Source: DATARH01 sp963773625 (GTDB lineage: Bacteria > Pseudomonadota > Alphaproteobacteria > ATCC43930 > CGMCC-115725). From it: 64,000 nt of DNA. Both the position numbers and the translations under genes were made by a program. Shown here piece after piece: positions 19,488-29,675 of the stretch. Numbering within the stretch: position 1 is the stretch's first letter; each line of letters opens with the position of its first letter. The notes below the pieces were generated by a model, which was not told the origin of the DNA, made no database searches, and saw nothing but the letters and a program-made list of their open reading frames with translations. The stretch covers positions 62,001-126,000 of the forward strand of contig CAVZCJ010000010.1 of NCBI GenBank assembly GCA_963773625.1. Direction: 5' to 3'.

Positions 19488-20835
19488 ATGGCAGCACGGC
19501 AGTTGCGGCTCGGCGCGTTCATGCGCCCGGTCGGCATCCACACCGGCTGGTGGCGCTATCCCGGCGCCTATCCCGACGCCAACTTCAATCTGCAGCACCT
19601 GATCCGCTTCGCGCAGAAGCTCGAAGAGGGGCGCTTCGACGCCTGGTTCATGGCCGACCATCTGGCCGTCCTCAACATGCCGATGGCGGCGTTGAAGCGC
19701 AGCGCGACGGTGACCTCGTTCGACCCGCTGACCCTGCTGCCGGCGCTGGCGATGATGACCAAGCATATCGGCCTCATCGCCACCGCCTCGACCACATTCG
19801 AGCCGGCCTACATGATCGCCCGGCGCTTCGCCTCGCTCGATCACATCAGCAATGGCCGCGCCGGGTGGAACCTGGTCACCACCTCGAACCCCGACGCGGC
19901 GCTCAATTTCGGCCTCACCGAGCACATGGAACACGGCGAGCGCTATCGCCGCGCCCGCGAGTTTTACGACGTCGTCACCGGGTTGTGGGACAGCTGGGCC
20001 GAGGACGCCTTTGTCCGCGATGTCGAGGAAGGCATCTATTTCGACCCCGACCGGATGCACGTGCTCGACCACCAGGGCGAGTTCCTGTCGGTGCGCGGGC
20101 CGCTCAACATCGCCCGGCCGATCCAGGGCTGGCCGGTCATCGTCCAGGCGGGCGCGTCGGACGCCGGGCCGCCAGCTCGCCGGCCGAGACCGCCGAAATG
20201 GTGTTCGCCGGCGGCGGCCCGCTCGCCGACGGCCAGACGCAACTACGCCGACATCAAGAACCGCGGCCAAGGCGGCCGGCCGCGACCCCGACCACATCAA
20301 GATCCTGCCGGGCTGCCTGGTCGTGGTCGGCGACACGGTCGATGAAGCGAAGGCCAAACGCGCGCTGCTGGACAGCGGGGTTCATCCCGATAGCGGCATC
20401 GCCTCGCTGTCGATCGCGCTCGGCTGCGACGCCTCGCAATTCGACCTCGACGGACCGCTCCCCGACATCCCCGAGAGCAACGCCTCGAAGAGCGGCCGCG
20501 AGCGGGTGATCGCCCGCGCCCGTCGCGACAATCTGACCGTCCGCCAGCTGGCGCAGATCGCCGGCTCCTATGGCGGCCTCGCTATGGTCGGAACGCCGCG
20601 CACGATCGCCGACCAGATGGAGGAATGGTTTTACGGCGAGGCCTGCGACGGGTTCAACATCATGTTCCCGTGGGTCCCAGGCGGGCTCGACGAGTTCGTC
20701 GACCGCGTCGTGCCGGAGTTGCAGCGGCGCGGCCTGTTCCGCCGCGAATACGAGGGCAAGACCCTGCGTGAGAACCTCGGCCTGCCGCGTCCGGAAAACC
20801 AATTCTTTCGCAAAGGCAAAGGGACGCAGCGATGA
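19488..20835 (+). CDS. LLM-class FMN-dependent monooxygenase (frameshifted)
   Basis: ATG at 19488 follows AGGAGGCAGGAG. The N-terminal part carries GRFDAWFMADHLAVLN, SLDHISNGRAGWNLVTTSNP and GWPVIVQAGASDAG. Frame changes near 20170 and 20270 lead to the C-terminal part with DPDHIKILPGCLVVVGDTVD, DGFNIMFPWVPGG and RRGLFRREYEGKTLRENLG. Length of about 450 residues is normal. This is the third paralogue of the family here, on the opposite strand. Its stop overlaps the start of the VOC gene (ATGA), and the ABC transporter follows, so it probably acts in uptake and oxidation of the same compound class. Confidence 0.85.
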
Positions 20836-21251
20836 GCAATCCCGCCTTCAAGTTCGATCATGTTCACATCATCAGCGAAGACCCGCAGGCTTCGGCCACA
20901 TGGTACGTCGACATGTTCGGGGCGACGATCGCCGCCAACACCATGGCGCGCGGCGCGCCGCAGATCTTTGTCGAGCTCGGCGGCATGACAATTCTGATCC
21001 GCGGGCGGCGGCCCGGAGAGGAGCCGGCGCCGGCGCGGCCGATCCGGCCCTACAGCGATTTCTCCAGCCACAATGCCTGGGGCACCGACCATTTCGGCTT
21101 CATGTATGAGGGCGATCTCGAAGCGTTCGCAGCCGGGCTGCGCGCCAAGGGTGTCAGCTTCCCGGTCGAGCTGAAACGTGGCGTCAACGGCAGCCTCTTG
21201 TGCTACGTCGCCGCGCCCGACGGGGTCAGCATCGAGCTGATGCAGGCCTGA
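20832..21251 (+). CDS. VOC-fold (glyoxalase/dioxygenase superfamily) protein
   Basis: This 139-residue protein contains one VOC module: FDHVHIISEDPQASATWYVD at the start with a metal-type His, DHFGFMYEGDLEAFAAGLRA in the middle and APDGVSIELMQA with the terminal Glu. His-His-Glu is the metal triad of extradiol dioxygenases, glyoxalases and isomerases; the exact reaction is unknown. It overlaps the upstream monooxygenase stop by four bases and is therefore co-translated with it. Confidence 0.75.
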   Translation: MSNPAFKFDHVHIISEDPQASATWYVDMFGATIAANTMARGAPQIFVELGGMTILIRGRRPGEEPAPARPIRPYSDFSSHNAWGTDHFGFMYEGDLEAFAAGLRAKGVSFPVELKRGVNGSLLCYVAAPDGVSIELMQA

Positions 21252-21311
21252 AAACGTCCCCAACAGCACAGGCGATTGCTCTGGATCGAGAGCCGTCCGG
21301 GCACCGTTGCC

Positions 21312-21317
21312 TATAAT
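21312..21317 (+). promoter_or_regulatory. Possible -10 element for the transporter operon
   Basis: TATAAT, identical to the sigma-70 -10 consensus, lies 178 bp before the binding-protein ATG in a 243-bp gap. No good -35 hexamer is present at normal spacing, so this is tentative. Confidence 0.3.
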
Positions 21318-21494
21318 GGAGCCCCGATCGCGGCAAGAGGCATGCGATCTCCATCGCCTTACCCGCCTGCTTCACTTTGTTACGCTAGCGGGCAGTTGGA
21401 GCGCGGACTATTATCGCCGCGGGCCGCGCGCCTTTATTTCGCGGCAGAAGATCAGCCGGTGAACCGGCGTTGTCGCCTCGATAGGGGAGGAACC

Positions 21495-22826
21495 ATGTAT
21501 CCGACGAATATCACAAAACTGACCAGGCGTTCGCTGCTGCGAACCGGAAGCGCGTTGGCGACCGCCACCGCGCTGCCACATTTCGCGTTCGCCGACGACA
21601 AACCGCCGATCGGCACCTGGCCGGCCGGCTCGTCCGGCTCGTCGGTCACCATCGGCGCCGCCGTGCCGCGCACCGGCACCTACGCGGTGCAGGGCGAGGA
21701 CGAGCTGAAGGGGATGCAGCTCGCCATCGAGCACATCAACGAGGGCAACGACCTGATCAAGAAGATTTCGCCGAAAACCACCAAGGGCGTGCTCGGCAAG
21801 GAAGTGAAGCTCGTCGTTGCCGATTCCGAGGCGAAGCCCAACACCGCGGTGCAAGCGCAATCGCGCTTCATCAGCGACAATAAGATCGTCGCGATGACCG
21901 GCTCGACCTCGAGCGCGGTCGCGGTGGCGCTCAACAAACTCGCCCAGCGCGAGCACGTGCTCTATCTCGTCGCGATCTCCGGTTCGAACGACACCACCGG
22001 TAAGGACTGTGTGCGTTACAGCTTCCGGCAGTGCTTCTATGGCCAGACCGCCGCCGCAGCGATCGGCCCGGTCATGGTCAAGGCCTACGGCAAGGACAAG
22101 AAAGCGGCCTATCTGACGCCCGATTACACCTATGGCCACACCGTGCAGAAGTCGATGGAGGACTTCCTCAAGACTGCCGGTTGGACCACGGTGACCAACC
22201 AAGTCGCGCCGCTCGGCGCCCCCGACTATAGCTCCTATCTGCTCAACGTCGCCAATTCCGGCGCCGATTACCTGCTCAATATCAACTGGGGCCACGACGC
22301 GGTGCTGTCGACGCAGCAGGCGAAGCAATTCGGCGTCCTCGATAAAATGAAACTGGTGGTCCCGTACCAGACACCACTCCTCGCCAAGGAGCTCGGCCCC
22401 GAAATCCTGCAAGGGGTGCTGGCGGCCACGGATTTCTGGTGGACGCTCGAAGACAAGTACCCGCTTGCCAAGATGTTCGTCACGGCGTTTGACAAGAAAT
22501 ACAACGTGAAGCCGGATTGGGGCGCGAACAACGCCTACATGCAGTTCGCGATGTGGGCCCGCATGTGCGAGGAAGCCGGCAGCTTCTACCCGCCCGACGT
22601 CATCAAGACCTACGAAAAGGGCGAGACCATCCCGTCCACCGTCGGCGACGTGCATTTTCGCGCTGCCGATCACCAGCTCGTGCGCCCTGTCATCATCGTC
22701 GAGGGCAAGAAGCCTGGCGACATGAAGGGCCCTGAGGACTGGTGGGAGGTCAAGGAAGTCGTTCCCGGTGAGCCGCTGATGCAAAAGCCAGACGCGTTTG
22801 GTTGCCAGCTCGGCGATTACACCTGA
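21495..22826 (+). CDS. ABC transporter periplasmic substrate-binding protein (branched-chain amino-acid type)
   Basis: This 443-residue protein has an excellent ribosome site (GGGGAGGAACC before ATG). The N-terminus TRRSLLRTGSALATATALP is a twin-arginine-like signal peptide, cleaved near AFAD. The mature part has the Peripla_BP_6 start SVTIGAAVPRTGTYAVQGED and IVAMTGSTSSAVAVALNKLA. It should bind the transported ligand in the periplasm and deliver it to the permeases encoded downstream. Ligands of this family include amides, aromatic acids and amino acids; context suggests the substrate of the adjacent flavin monooxygenases. A strong hairpin separates it from livH. Confidence 0.9.
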   Translation: MYPTNITKLTRRSLLRTGSALATATALPHFAFADDKPPIGTWPAGSSGSSVTIGAAVPRTGTYAVQGEDELKGMQLAIEHINEGNDLIKKISPKTTKGVLGKEVKLVVADSEAKPNTAVQAQSRFISDNKIVAMTGSTSSAVAVALNKLAQREHVLYLVAISGSNDTTGKDCVRYSFRQCFYGQTAAAAIGPVMVKAYGKDKKAAYLTPDYTYGHTVQKSMEDFLKTAGWTTVTNQVAPLGAPDYSSYLLNVANSGADYLLNINWGHDAVLSTQQAKQFGVLDKMKLVVPYQTPLLAKELGPEILQGVLAATDFWWTLEDKYPLAKMFVTAFDKKYNVKPDWGANNAYMQFAMWARMCEEAGSFYPPDVIKTYEKGETIPSTVGDVHFRAADHQLVRPVIIVEGKKPGDMKGPEDWWEVKEVVPGEPLMQKPDAFGCQLGDYT

Positions 22827-22848
22827 TCCGTCCTTTACTTTCGGTCGT

Positions 22849-22913
22849 GGCCGGGATTTATCCCGGCCGACGCTGCGATCCCCGGGCTCGGCCCGGGGAT
22901 CGCGGGCTTTTTG
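22849..22913 (+). terminator. Double hairpin with T-run between binding protein and permease genes
   Basis: Two perfect hairpins follow the binding-protein stop: GGCCGGGA-TTTA-TCCCGGCC (22849-22868) and a 13-bp stem with TCG loop (22875-22903), then GGGCTTTTTG. The second has the form of an intrinsic terminator. Since the permease genes follow on the same strand, it probably acts as a partial terminator or RNA end-stabiliser, giving more binding protein than permease. Confidence 0.65.
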
Positions 22914-22937
22914 TAAGCATGTTCGTGCCCCAAACGC

Positions 22938-23813
22938 ATGATTACCTGGCCTAATTTCGTCTCGCAGCTGTTCAACGGACTGGCGGCTGGGGCGCTATTG
23001 GCCCTGATCAGTTCAGGACTGACGATAATCTACGGCACGCTCGGCGTCTTAAATCTGGCGCACGGCGCGATGTTCATGCTGGGCGGTTACGCCGGCTACG
23101 TCGCTTATACCCTGACCGGATCGTTTGTCCTTGCGATGGTCGCCGGCGCACTGACGCTTGTGGTAGTCGGCGGACTCCTCGAACTGGTCATCATCCGCCA
23201 CTTCTACGATCGCCCACCGGAAGACCAGCTGTTGGTGACATTCGGCATCGGTATCGTGATCGTCGAATTGGTGCGGCTCGCGTTCGGCAGCCTGTCGAAG
23301 ACCGTGCCGCCACCGTCCTGGGCCGGTGGTGTGACGCCGATGGGCTTTCTCATCTACCCGACCTACCGGATCGTCGTCACCGGCATCGCGGCGGCGGCGC
23401 TGGGCGTGCTTTACGTGATCCTCTACCGCACGAGGCTCGGCCTGATCGTGCGCGCCGGGATCGAAGATTCCGGCATGGTCGGGATGCTTGGGATCAACGT
23501 CTATCGCGTCTTCATGGTGGTATTTGGTGTCGGCGCGATGGCAGCGGGCTTCGCGGGGATCGTCAACGCGCCGGTGGTTTCACTGACCCCCGATATGGGG
23601 GAGTCGATACTTGTGCAAACCTTCGTCGTCGTGGTCATCGGCGGCGTCGGCTCGTTCCCCGGCGCGATCCTCGGAGGCCTGGTCGCCGGCGAGATCCTGA
23701 GCCTCACCTCCATGGTCGATCCCGCGTATTCCGGGGTGATGTTATTCGCTGTTATGACTCTCGTGCTGCTGTTGCGGCCGCAAGGCCTGCTCGGCTCGCT
23801 CGGCCGGGACTAG
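22938..23813 (+). CDS. livH: Branched-chain amino-acid-type ABC permease, LivH family
   Basis: This 291-residue integral membrane protein starts with FVSQLFNGLAAGALLALISS and has GLTIIYGTLGVLNLAHGAMF, the LivH signature, then a late VVVIGGVGSFPGAILGGLVA. Eight or so membrane spans are expected. It pairs with the LivM domain of the next gene to form the transmembrane pore. The frame is intact. The next gene starts nine bases after its stop. Confidence 0.9.
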   Translation: MITWPNFVSQLFNGLAAGALLALISSGLTIIYGTLGVLNLAHGAMFMLGGYAGYVAYTLTGSFVLAMVAGALTLVVVGGLLELVIIRHFYDRPPEDQLLVTFGIGIVIVELVRLAFGSLSKTVPPPSWAGGVTPMGFLIYPTYRIVVTGIAAAALGVLYVILYRTRLGLIVRAGIEDSGMVGMLGINVYRVFMVVFGVGAMAAGFAGIVNAPVVSLTPDMGESILVQTFVVVVIGGVGSFPGAILGGLVAGEILSLTSMVDPAYSGVMLFAVMTLVLLLRPQGLLGSLGRD

Positions 23814-23822
23814 CGTTTGGCG

Positions 23823-25649
23823 ATGTTGCGCGCGCGCCCGCTGCTGATCGAAGCACTGACCGCGCTCGGCCTTTTCGCCGTGCCGTATGTGCTGCCGCAT
23901 TTCGGCTTCACGCCGGGAACGATCAACCAAATTCTCATATGGGGCCTTTTCGGGATCGGCTTCGATATCCTGTTCGGTTACACCGGGCTGTTGTCGTTCG
24001 GCCAATCGGCATTCTTCGGCACCGGCGGCATGCTCGCAGCCTATCTCCTGACCAACAATCTGATGTCGAACGTGATGCTAGCGCTGGTCGTCGGCACGGT
24101 CGGCGCGGCGCTCGCCGGAGTCGTCGTCGGTGCAATCGCGCTACGCCGTACCGGCATCTATTTCGCGATGATCACGGTCGCGATCGCCGAGATGTTCTTC
24201 TTTGTCGAATTCTCGCCGCTCGCCCGCTTCACCGGCGGCGAAAACGGGCTCCCGGGCGTGCCGACGCCACGCTTTTCGGCCTTCGGCTGGTCGTATCACG
24301 TCGGCAACGACTGGTCGATGTACGGGTTTTTGGCCGTTTGCTACTTCGTCGGCATCGTCATCGCGCTGAGGATCGTGCGCTCGCCCGTGGGGGCGATTTT
24401 GAGCGCCATCCGTGACAATCCGCTACGCGCCCGCGCCGTCGGTCACGCCGTCGGGCTCTACAAGCTGACCGCTTTCGTGATCGCCGCCGCTTACGCCGGG
24501 TTTGCCGGCGGATTGCTAGGCGTCCTTCAGGGCTTTATGCCGCCCGACGCATTCATGTTCGATACCTCCGGTCAGTTGGTCATGCAAACGGCGATCGGCG
24601 GTGTCGGCACGCTGTTCGGACCGCTGCTCGGCGCGACGGTCTGGCTTTTCCTGCGCGATTTCCTTCAAGGTGTGCTCGGGCTCGGCAGTTCGTGGAAACT
24701 GGTATTGGGCCTCGTTTTCGTCCTCCTTGTCTGTCTGTTGCGCCGCGGCCTGATCGGCGGAATGCAGGACCTGGTCGGGCTAATTGCCACGCGGCGCGTC
24801 CCGGCGGCTCCCGACGAGGCGCCGGCACTGGTCGCGGCCAGTCCGATGGCGACAGTGGGCCCGTCGCGCCGGCATCAGGAAGCACCCTTCACCGGCCCGG
24901 TGCTGGAGGCACGCGGCGTAACCAAATCGTTTGGCGGCATCATCGCCAACCGCGACATCTATTTTTCGGTCGAGCAAGGCGAGCTGCGCGGCATCATCGG
25001 GCCGAACGGCGCCGGGAAGAGCACTTTCTTCAAGATGCTGACTTGCGAGCTGCCGCCGTCAGCCGGTCGCATTATCTTTCACGGACGCGACATCACGGGG
25101 ATGGATGTCGCTCGGGTGTGTCAGCTTGGCCTCACCAAAAGCTATCAGGTGAACCAGCTCTTCTCGCGGCTGACCTTGCGCCAAAACCTCGTGATCGCGG
25201 CGCTCGCCGAACGACGCGGCCGTTTCTCGCTCGACCTTCTGCGACGCATCGAGAAGGTGCCCGGCCTGGCGACGCAGGTCGAGAGTACCCTCGCTCTGGT
25301 GGGTTTGACCGAACGGGCCGACGCTCCGGTGGCCGCGCTCGCCTATGGCGAGAAGCGGCGTCTCGAAATCGCGCTGGCGCTCGCGAGTTCGCCATCGCTG
25401 CTCTTGCTCGACGAGCCGCTTGCCGGGATGAGCCCGCGCGAGCGGACCGAAACCGTTCAGCTACTCAAAAATATTCGGCGCGGGCGCACGCTGATTGTCG
25501 TCGATCACGATATGGACGCCGTGTTCGAGCTGGCCGAACGCATCACCGTCTTGCACGAAGGCGCCCTTCTTGCCGAGGGCACTCCGCTGGAAATCCAGCG
25601 CAACAGCCTCGTGCAGGAAGCCTATCTCGGCGGGGTCGTCGCGGCATGA
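23823..25649 (+). CDS. Fused LivM permease and LivG ATPase
   Basis: This protein of about 608 residues joins two transporter parts. Residues up to about 325 are a LivM permease (LFGIGFDILFGYTGLLSFGQ, then several spans). After a linker the LivG ATPase starts near VLEARGVTKSFGGI, with Walker A GPNGAGKST, the signature variant AYGEKRRLEIALAL, Walker B SLLLLDEPLAGMS and the switch His in VVDHDMD. ATG at 23823 is preferred over TTG at 23817. The frame is intact through the junction, so the fusion is not an indel artefact. The stop overlaps the livF start. Confidence 0.9.
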   Translation: MLRARPLLIEALTALGLFAVPYVLPHFGFTPGTINQILIWGLFGIGFDILFGYTGLLSFGQSAFFGTGGMLAAYLLTNNLMSNVMLALVVGTVGAALAGVVVGAIALRRTGIYFAMITVAIAEMFFFVEFSPLARFTGGENGLPGVPTPRFSAFGWSYHVGNDWSMYGFLAVCYFVGIVIALRIVRSPVGAILSAIRDNPLRARAVGHAVGLYKLTAFVIAAAYAGFAGGLLGVLQGFMPPDAFMFDTSGQLVMQTAIGGVGTLFGPLLGATVWLFLRDFLQGVLGLGSSWKLVLGLVFVLLVCLLRRGLIGGMQDLVGLIATRRVPAAPDEAPALVAASPMATVGPSRRHQEAPFTGPVLEARGVTKSFGGIIANRDIYFSVEQGELRGIIGPNGAGKSTFFKMLTCELPPSAGRIIFHGRDITGMDVARVCQLGLTKSYQVNQLFSRLTLRQNLVIAALAERRGRFSLDLLRRIEKVPGLATQVESTLALVGLTERADAPVAALAYGEKRRLEIALALASSPSLLLLDEPLAGMSPRERTETVQLLKNIRRGRTLIVVDHDMDAVFELAERITVLHEGALLAEGTPLEIQRNSLVQEAYLGGVVAA

Positions 25650-26348
25650 GCGCGCTTCTCGAAGTCGAGAAGATCAACAGCTATTACGGCGACAGCCATA
25701 TCTTGTTCGACGTCTCCCTGCAGGTCGAAAAGAACGAAGTTGTCGCGCTGCTCGGCCGCAATGGCGCGGGCAAAAGTACCACACTGAAAAGCTTGATCGG
25801 CGCCGTGAGGCCGCGATCCGGACGGATCACGCTCGACGGGGTCGCTACGCAGGCCTTGGCACCTCATGCGATTGCCGGGCTGGGGCTGCAGCTCGTTCCC
25901 GAGGACCGGCGAATTTTCGGCGCTCTTAACGTCGAGGAAAATCTGCTACTCGCCGGGCTGACGGCCAAGTCGCGCTGGCCGCTCGACCGTGTATGGGAAG
26001 TGTTTCCGCGCCTGAAGGAGCGGCGGCGCAGCCGCGGCACCGACCTTTCCGGCGGCGAGCAGCAAATGCTGGCGATCGCGCGCGCCTTGGTGCGCAACCC
26101 AAAGATTATCTTGCTGGACGAGCCGTTCGAAGGGCTTGCGCCGATCATCGTGCGTGACCTGCTGGCTACCTGCCGCAACTCTTGCCGAGGCGGGGCAGAC
26201 CCTCGTCGTGGTGGAGCAAAACATCTCCGCCGCGATGAGCCTCGCCGACCGGGTCTACATCCTCAACAACGGCCATGTCATCGAAGAGATGAATGCGGAA
26301 TCGGTGCGTGGTCGACCCGAACTCCTGCACCGGCATCTGGGCGTCTAA
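25646..26348 (+). CDS. livF: LivF-type ABC ATPase (frameshifted near its end)
   Basis: The start overlaps the previous stop (ATGA). It has Walker A LGRNGAGKSTTLKSL, family motif LVPEDRRIFGALNVEENL, signature LSGGEQQMLAIARALV and Walker B ILLDEPFEGLAP. A one-base change near 26170 shifts the last 55 or so residues, VVVEQNISAAMSLADRVYIL to HLGV, into another frame. Repaired length of about 235 residues is normal. It is the second ATPase of the branched-chain-type importer and its gene converges on selB with eight bases between the stops. Confidence 0.85.
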
Positions 26349-26356
26349 GCCGGTCC

Positions 26357-28291
26357 TCAGCCGAACGCGGCGTCGGCGCCCCGCAGCACGATACGTGCGC
26401 CGCCGACCCGCTTGGTAACCCCAATGCGGTCGAGATACTCGAGGATCTCGATCGTCAGGTTGCGCCCGGTGCCCGGAGCGTCCTTGAACACGGCGGCGGT
26501 GAAAGTGCCGTCGGGATCGGCGTCCGGCAAGATCGCGTGCGAGATCGGCGAGCCGCGCCACCGTCTCTGGCAGGAAATAGCGGTTAGCAGCGATCGGAGC
26601 GACCCGCCCAAAACGCTCGAACCGCTTCAGCTGGCGGATCGCCGCCTCGGGTTCGATGCCCAGCGCCTCGGCCAATTCGCGCACCCGCGGGGGACGCAGA
26701 TCGTCAACCGCCAGCAGCGGTTCCAGCCGCTGCCACAGCCGCTCGTCCTCACGGGTGAGGCGCGGTTGGTGCGCCGGCAGGCGCAGCACCGCGCCATCGC
26801 GGACGATGCGGCCCGCCTCGATCGCCGCGCCGAGCGCGGCGTCGAGCACCGGCTCGGGCGCGGCGGCACGCAGCTGGCGAACCAGCGCGGCACGCGGGAC
26901 GCCGAGCATGTCGGGCTCGGCGCGGTGCCGCTCGCCGAGCGTCGCCTCCAGCGGCTCGCCGAGCGCGGCGAGACAGGAGCGGCTTACGGCATGGGGGCGC
27001 CCGGCGGTCGCCGCAGCGCACCAGCCCGGCAGCGTCAGCCAGCTCGGCGGCGGTCTCGACCGTTAAGTTTCGCGCCAGCGCGAACGGCGCCAGCGCGGCA
27101 TGGCCGGCCGTCTCGACCAGCCGTTCCAGCGCGGTGCCGGCATCGGCCTCGCGCAGCGCCGCCACGACCGCTAAGCGCTCCGGCCTGGCTCGTCCGCGTC
27201 GCGGCGAAAATGGGTCGACAACTCGCCCGCCGGCTAACGTGTTGATCGCGCCATGATCGCGCAGCACCACCCGGTCCCCCCACAGCGCGCCGATCGGGCG
27301 GTCGAGATGCAGCTGCACCATGCCTTCCTCGCCGGCCGCGAGGGTGCTCCGCCCCAGCATCGCGACCCGGCCAACCCGGTCCTCGGTGCCGAGATGGACG
27401 TGTACCGGCAGACCGGGCTTGAGCGGCACCGGCGCGGCGCGCGACATGCGCAGCGCCACGTCGATGCGCGCGGTCGGCGCGTGCAGCTCGGGCGCGAGAA
27501 GCCAGTCGCCGCGTGACGGCCCGCCGCCGTCGGGGAAATCGCCGACGATATTGAGCGCGCAACGCTCACCGGCGACGGCGCGTTCGGCGGCGCGGTTCTG
27601 CGCGTGGACGCCGCGCACCCGGACCTCGATGCCGCGCGGACTGAGCACCAGCCGGTCTCCCGGCGCCACCGTCCCGCTCGCCGCGGTGCCGGTCGCCACC
27701 ATGCCGATGCCGGACAGCGAGAAGACCCGATCGACCGGCAGGCGGAACCCGCCTTGCACGGGCTGTCGTCGCGCGCTCCGCCTCGGCCGCCGCGGCGCGC
27801 TCAGCACAGATGCGCGGCGAGCTCGGGAACGCCCTCGCCGGTGCGGCTCGACACCGCAAGGATCGGGGCTTCGCCGTAGCCCGCCGCGGCGAGCAGCGCG
27901 CCGACCTCAGCCACGACCGCGGCGCGGCGTGGCGCGTCCGCCCGGTCGATCTTGGTGACGATTCCGGTCACCTCGCGTCACGCCGATCAAGCTCCAGAAT
28001 GTCGAGATGCTCGAGCGTCTGCGGGCGTGGCCCGTCATCGGCGGCGACGATCAGCAGCACCCGGTCGATCGACAACACGCCGGCCAGCATGTTGGGGAGA
28101 AACCGCTCGTGCCCGGGGACGTCGACAAAACCCAGTTCCGTGCCGTCGGGCAGCGTCGTGTAGGCGAAGCCGAGATCGATCGTCAGCCCGCGCCGTTTCT
28201 CCTCGGGCAGCCGGTCGGCGTCGACCCCGGTCAACGCGCGGACCAGCGCGGTCTTGCCGTGGTCGATATGCCCGGCGGTGGCGAGGATCAT
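26357..28291 (-). CDS. selB: SelB, selenocysteine-specific translation factor (frameshifted)
   Basis: The N-terminus carries the GTPase P-loop ATAGHIDHGKTALVRALTG and DVPGHERFLPNMLAG; the middle has EF-Tu-like domains (VDRVFSLSGIGMVATGTAAS); the C-terminus has winged helices ending in a DGTFTAAVFKDAPGTGRNLT stretch typical of SelB WH4. Several one-base changes break the frame, near 27985, 27780, 27000 and 26560. Repaired length is about 640 residues. SelB delivers Sec-tRNA to UGA codons by binding the SECIS hairpin. The start overlaps the selA stop (ATGA). Confidence 0.9.
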
Positions 28292-29675
28292 GTCACCGTC
28301 AGCGCACCGAGTTGCGCGACAAATCCCGCCTCGTCCTCCAGGCAGCGCAAATCGAGCACGAGCGCGCCGCCGGCGATATGGCCAATCACCGGGATCGGCA
28401 GGTCGCGAAATGTCTGCGCCAGCCGCTCGACCGCCTTGCCCGAAGGCGAGCGCGGCTTCAGTGCCAGCCCGGCGCTCGGCAGCAGCGACACCGGTAAAGC
28501 GCCGCTGCCGATCTGGCTCTTTGGTCTCGACGAACGCGACCGAGGCGATGCCGGCGAGCGCCGCCGATGCTGCCGGCAGCAGGCGCTCGCGCCAGCGCCG
28601 CGATCTCGTCGCGCGGTCGGGTCAAGAGGCGCAGCGCCGGCAGGCGCTCGGCCAGCCGGTCGGGATCGGCGTAGAGCCGCAGCACCGCCTCCAGCGCGGC
28701 GAGGCGGATCTTGTCGAGGCGCAGCGCCCGCTTCAGCGGATTGCGCGCCAGGGTGGCGATCAAATCGGCGCGGCCGACGATCAGCCCGGCCTGCGGCCCG
28801 CCCAGCAGCTTGTCGCCGCTGAAGGTGACGAGGTCGGCCCCGGCTTTCAGCGCCTCGGAGACGGTCGGCTCGTGCGGCAGGCCCCAATCGTTCGAGATCG
28901 ACCAAGGTGCCGCTGCCAAGATCCTCGACCAGCGGCAGCTCGTGCTTGTGCGCCAGCTCGGCGAGTTCGTTGGGTCGGCGCCGCCGCGGTGAAGCCCTCG
29001 ATCGCGTAATTGCTGGTGTGGACCTTGAGGATGAGCCCGGTCTGCGGGCCGATCGCGGCGGCGAAGTCGCGCAGATGGGTGCGGTTGGTGGTGCCGACCT
29101 CGCGCAAGCGTCGTGCCGGCGCGCGCCATGATGTCGGGCAGGCGGAACGCGCCGCCGATCTCGATCAGCTCGCCGCGCGAGACGATCGTCTCCTTGCCGG
29201 CGGCGAGCGCGTTCAGCGCCAGCACCAGCGCCCCGGCATTGTTGTTGACCGCCAGCGCCGCCTCGGCGCCGGTGAGGCGCTTCAGCCAGCCGGCGACGTG
29301 GTCGTCGCGCTCGCCGCGCTTGCCGCCGTCGGTCTCGTATTCGAGCGTTGTCGGCTCGCGCATGGCCTCGGCCGCGGCCTCGATCGCCTCCTCGGGCAAC
29401 GGCGCGCGGCCGAGATTGGTGTGCAGCACCGTGCCGGTGAGGTTGAAGACGCGGCGTTGCGATTTGCGGGCAAGCCGCGCGAGCGCGCCGCCGCAATCGG
29501 CCAGGATCGCCTCCATGGGCGCCGGCTCGCCGCCCGCGCGGCGCTCGGCGAGCGCCTCGCGCACCGCCTCGGTGACGAGCGCGCGGCCGTGCCGCTCGAT
29601 CAACGCACCGGCCTCGCGCAGCACGCGGTCGACCGAGGGCAGCGCCGCGCGGCCCTTGCGCTCGACGACGCTCAT
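28288..29675 (-). CDS. selA: SelA, L-seryl-tRNA(Sec) selenium transferase (frameshifted)
   Basis: It reads MSVVERKGRAALPSVDRVLR, RRVFNLTGTVLHTNLGRAPL and VNNNAGALVLALNALAAGKE, then the PLP-lysine motif TFSGDKLLGGPQAGLIVGR. One-base changes lie near 29105, 28975, 28898 and within 28500-28600. The repaired length of about 460 residues fits. SelA converts seryl-tRNA(Sec) to selenocysteyl-tRNA using selenophosphate from SelD. It overlaps selD upstream and selB downstream by four bases each, so the three are co-translated. Confidence 0.9.

Noticed and set aside
21411..22784. 457-codon minus-strand frame
   Set aside because: It is antisense to the intact ABC substrate-binding protein gene.
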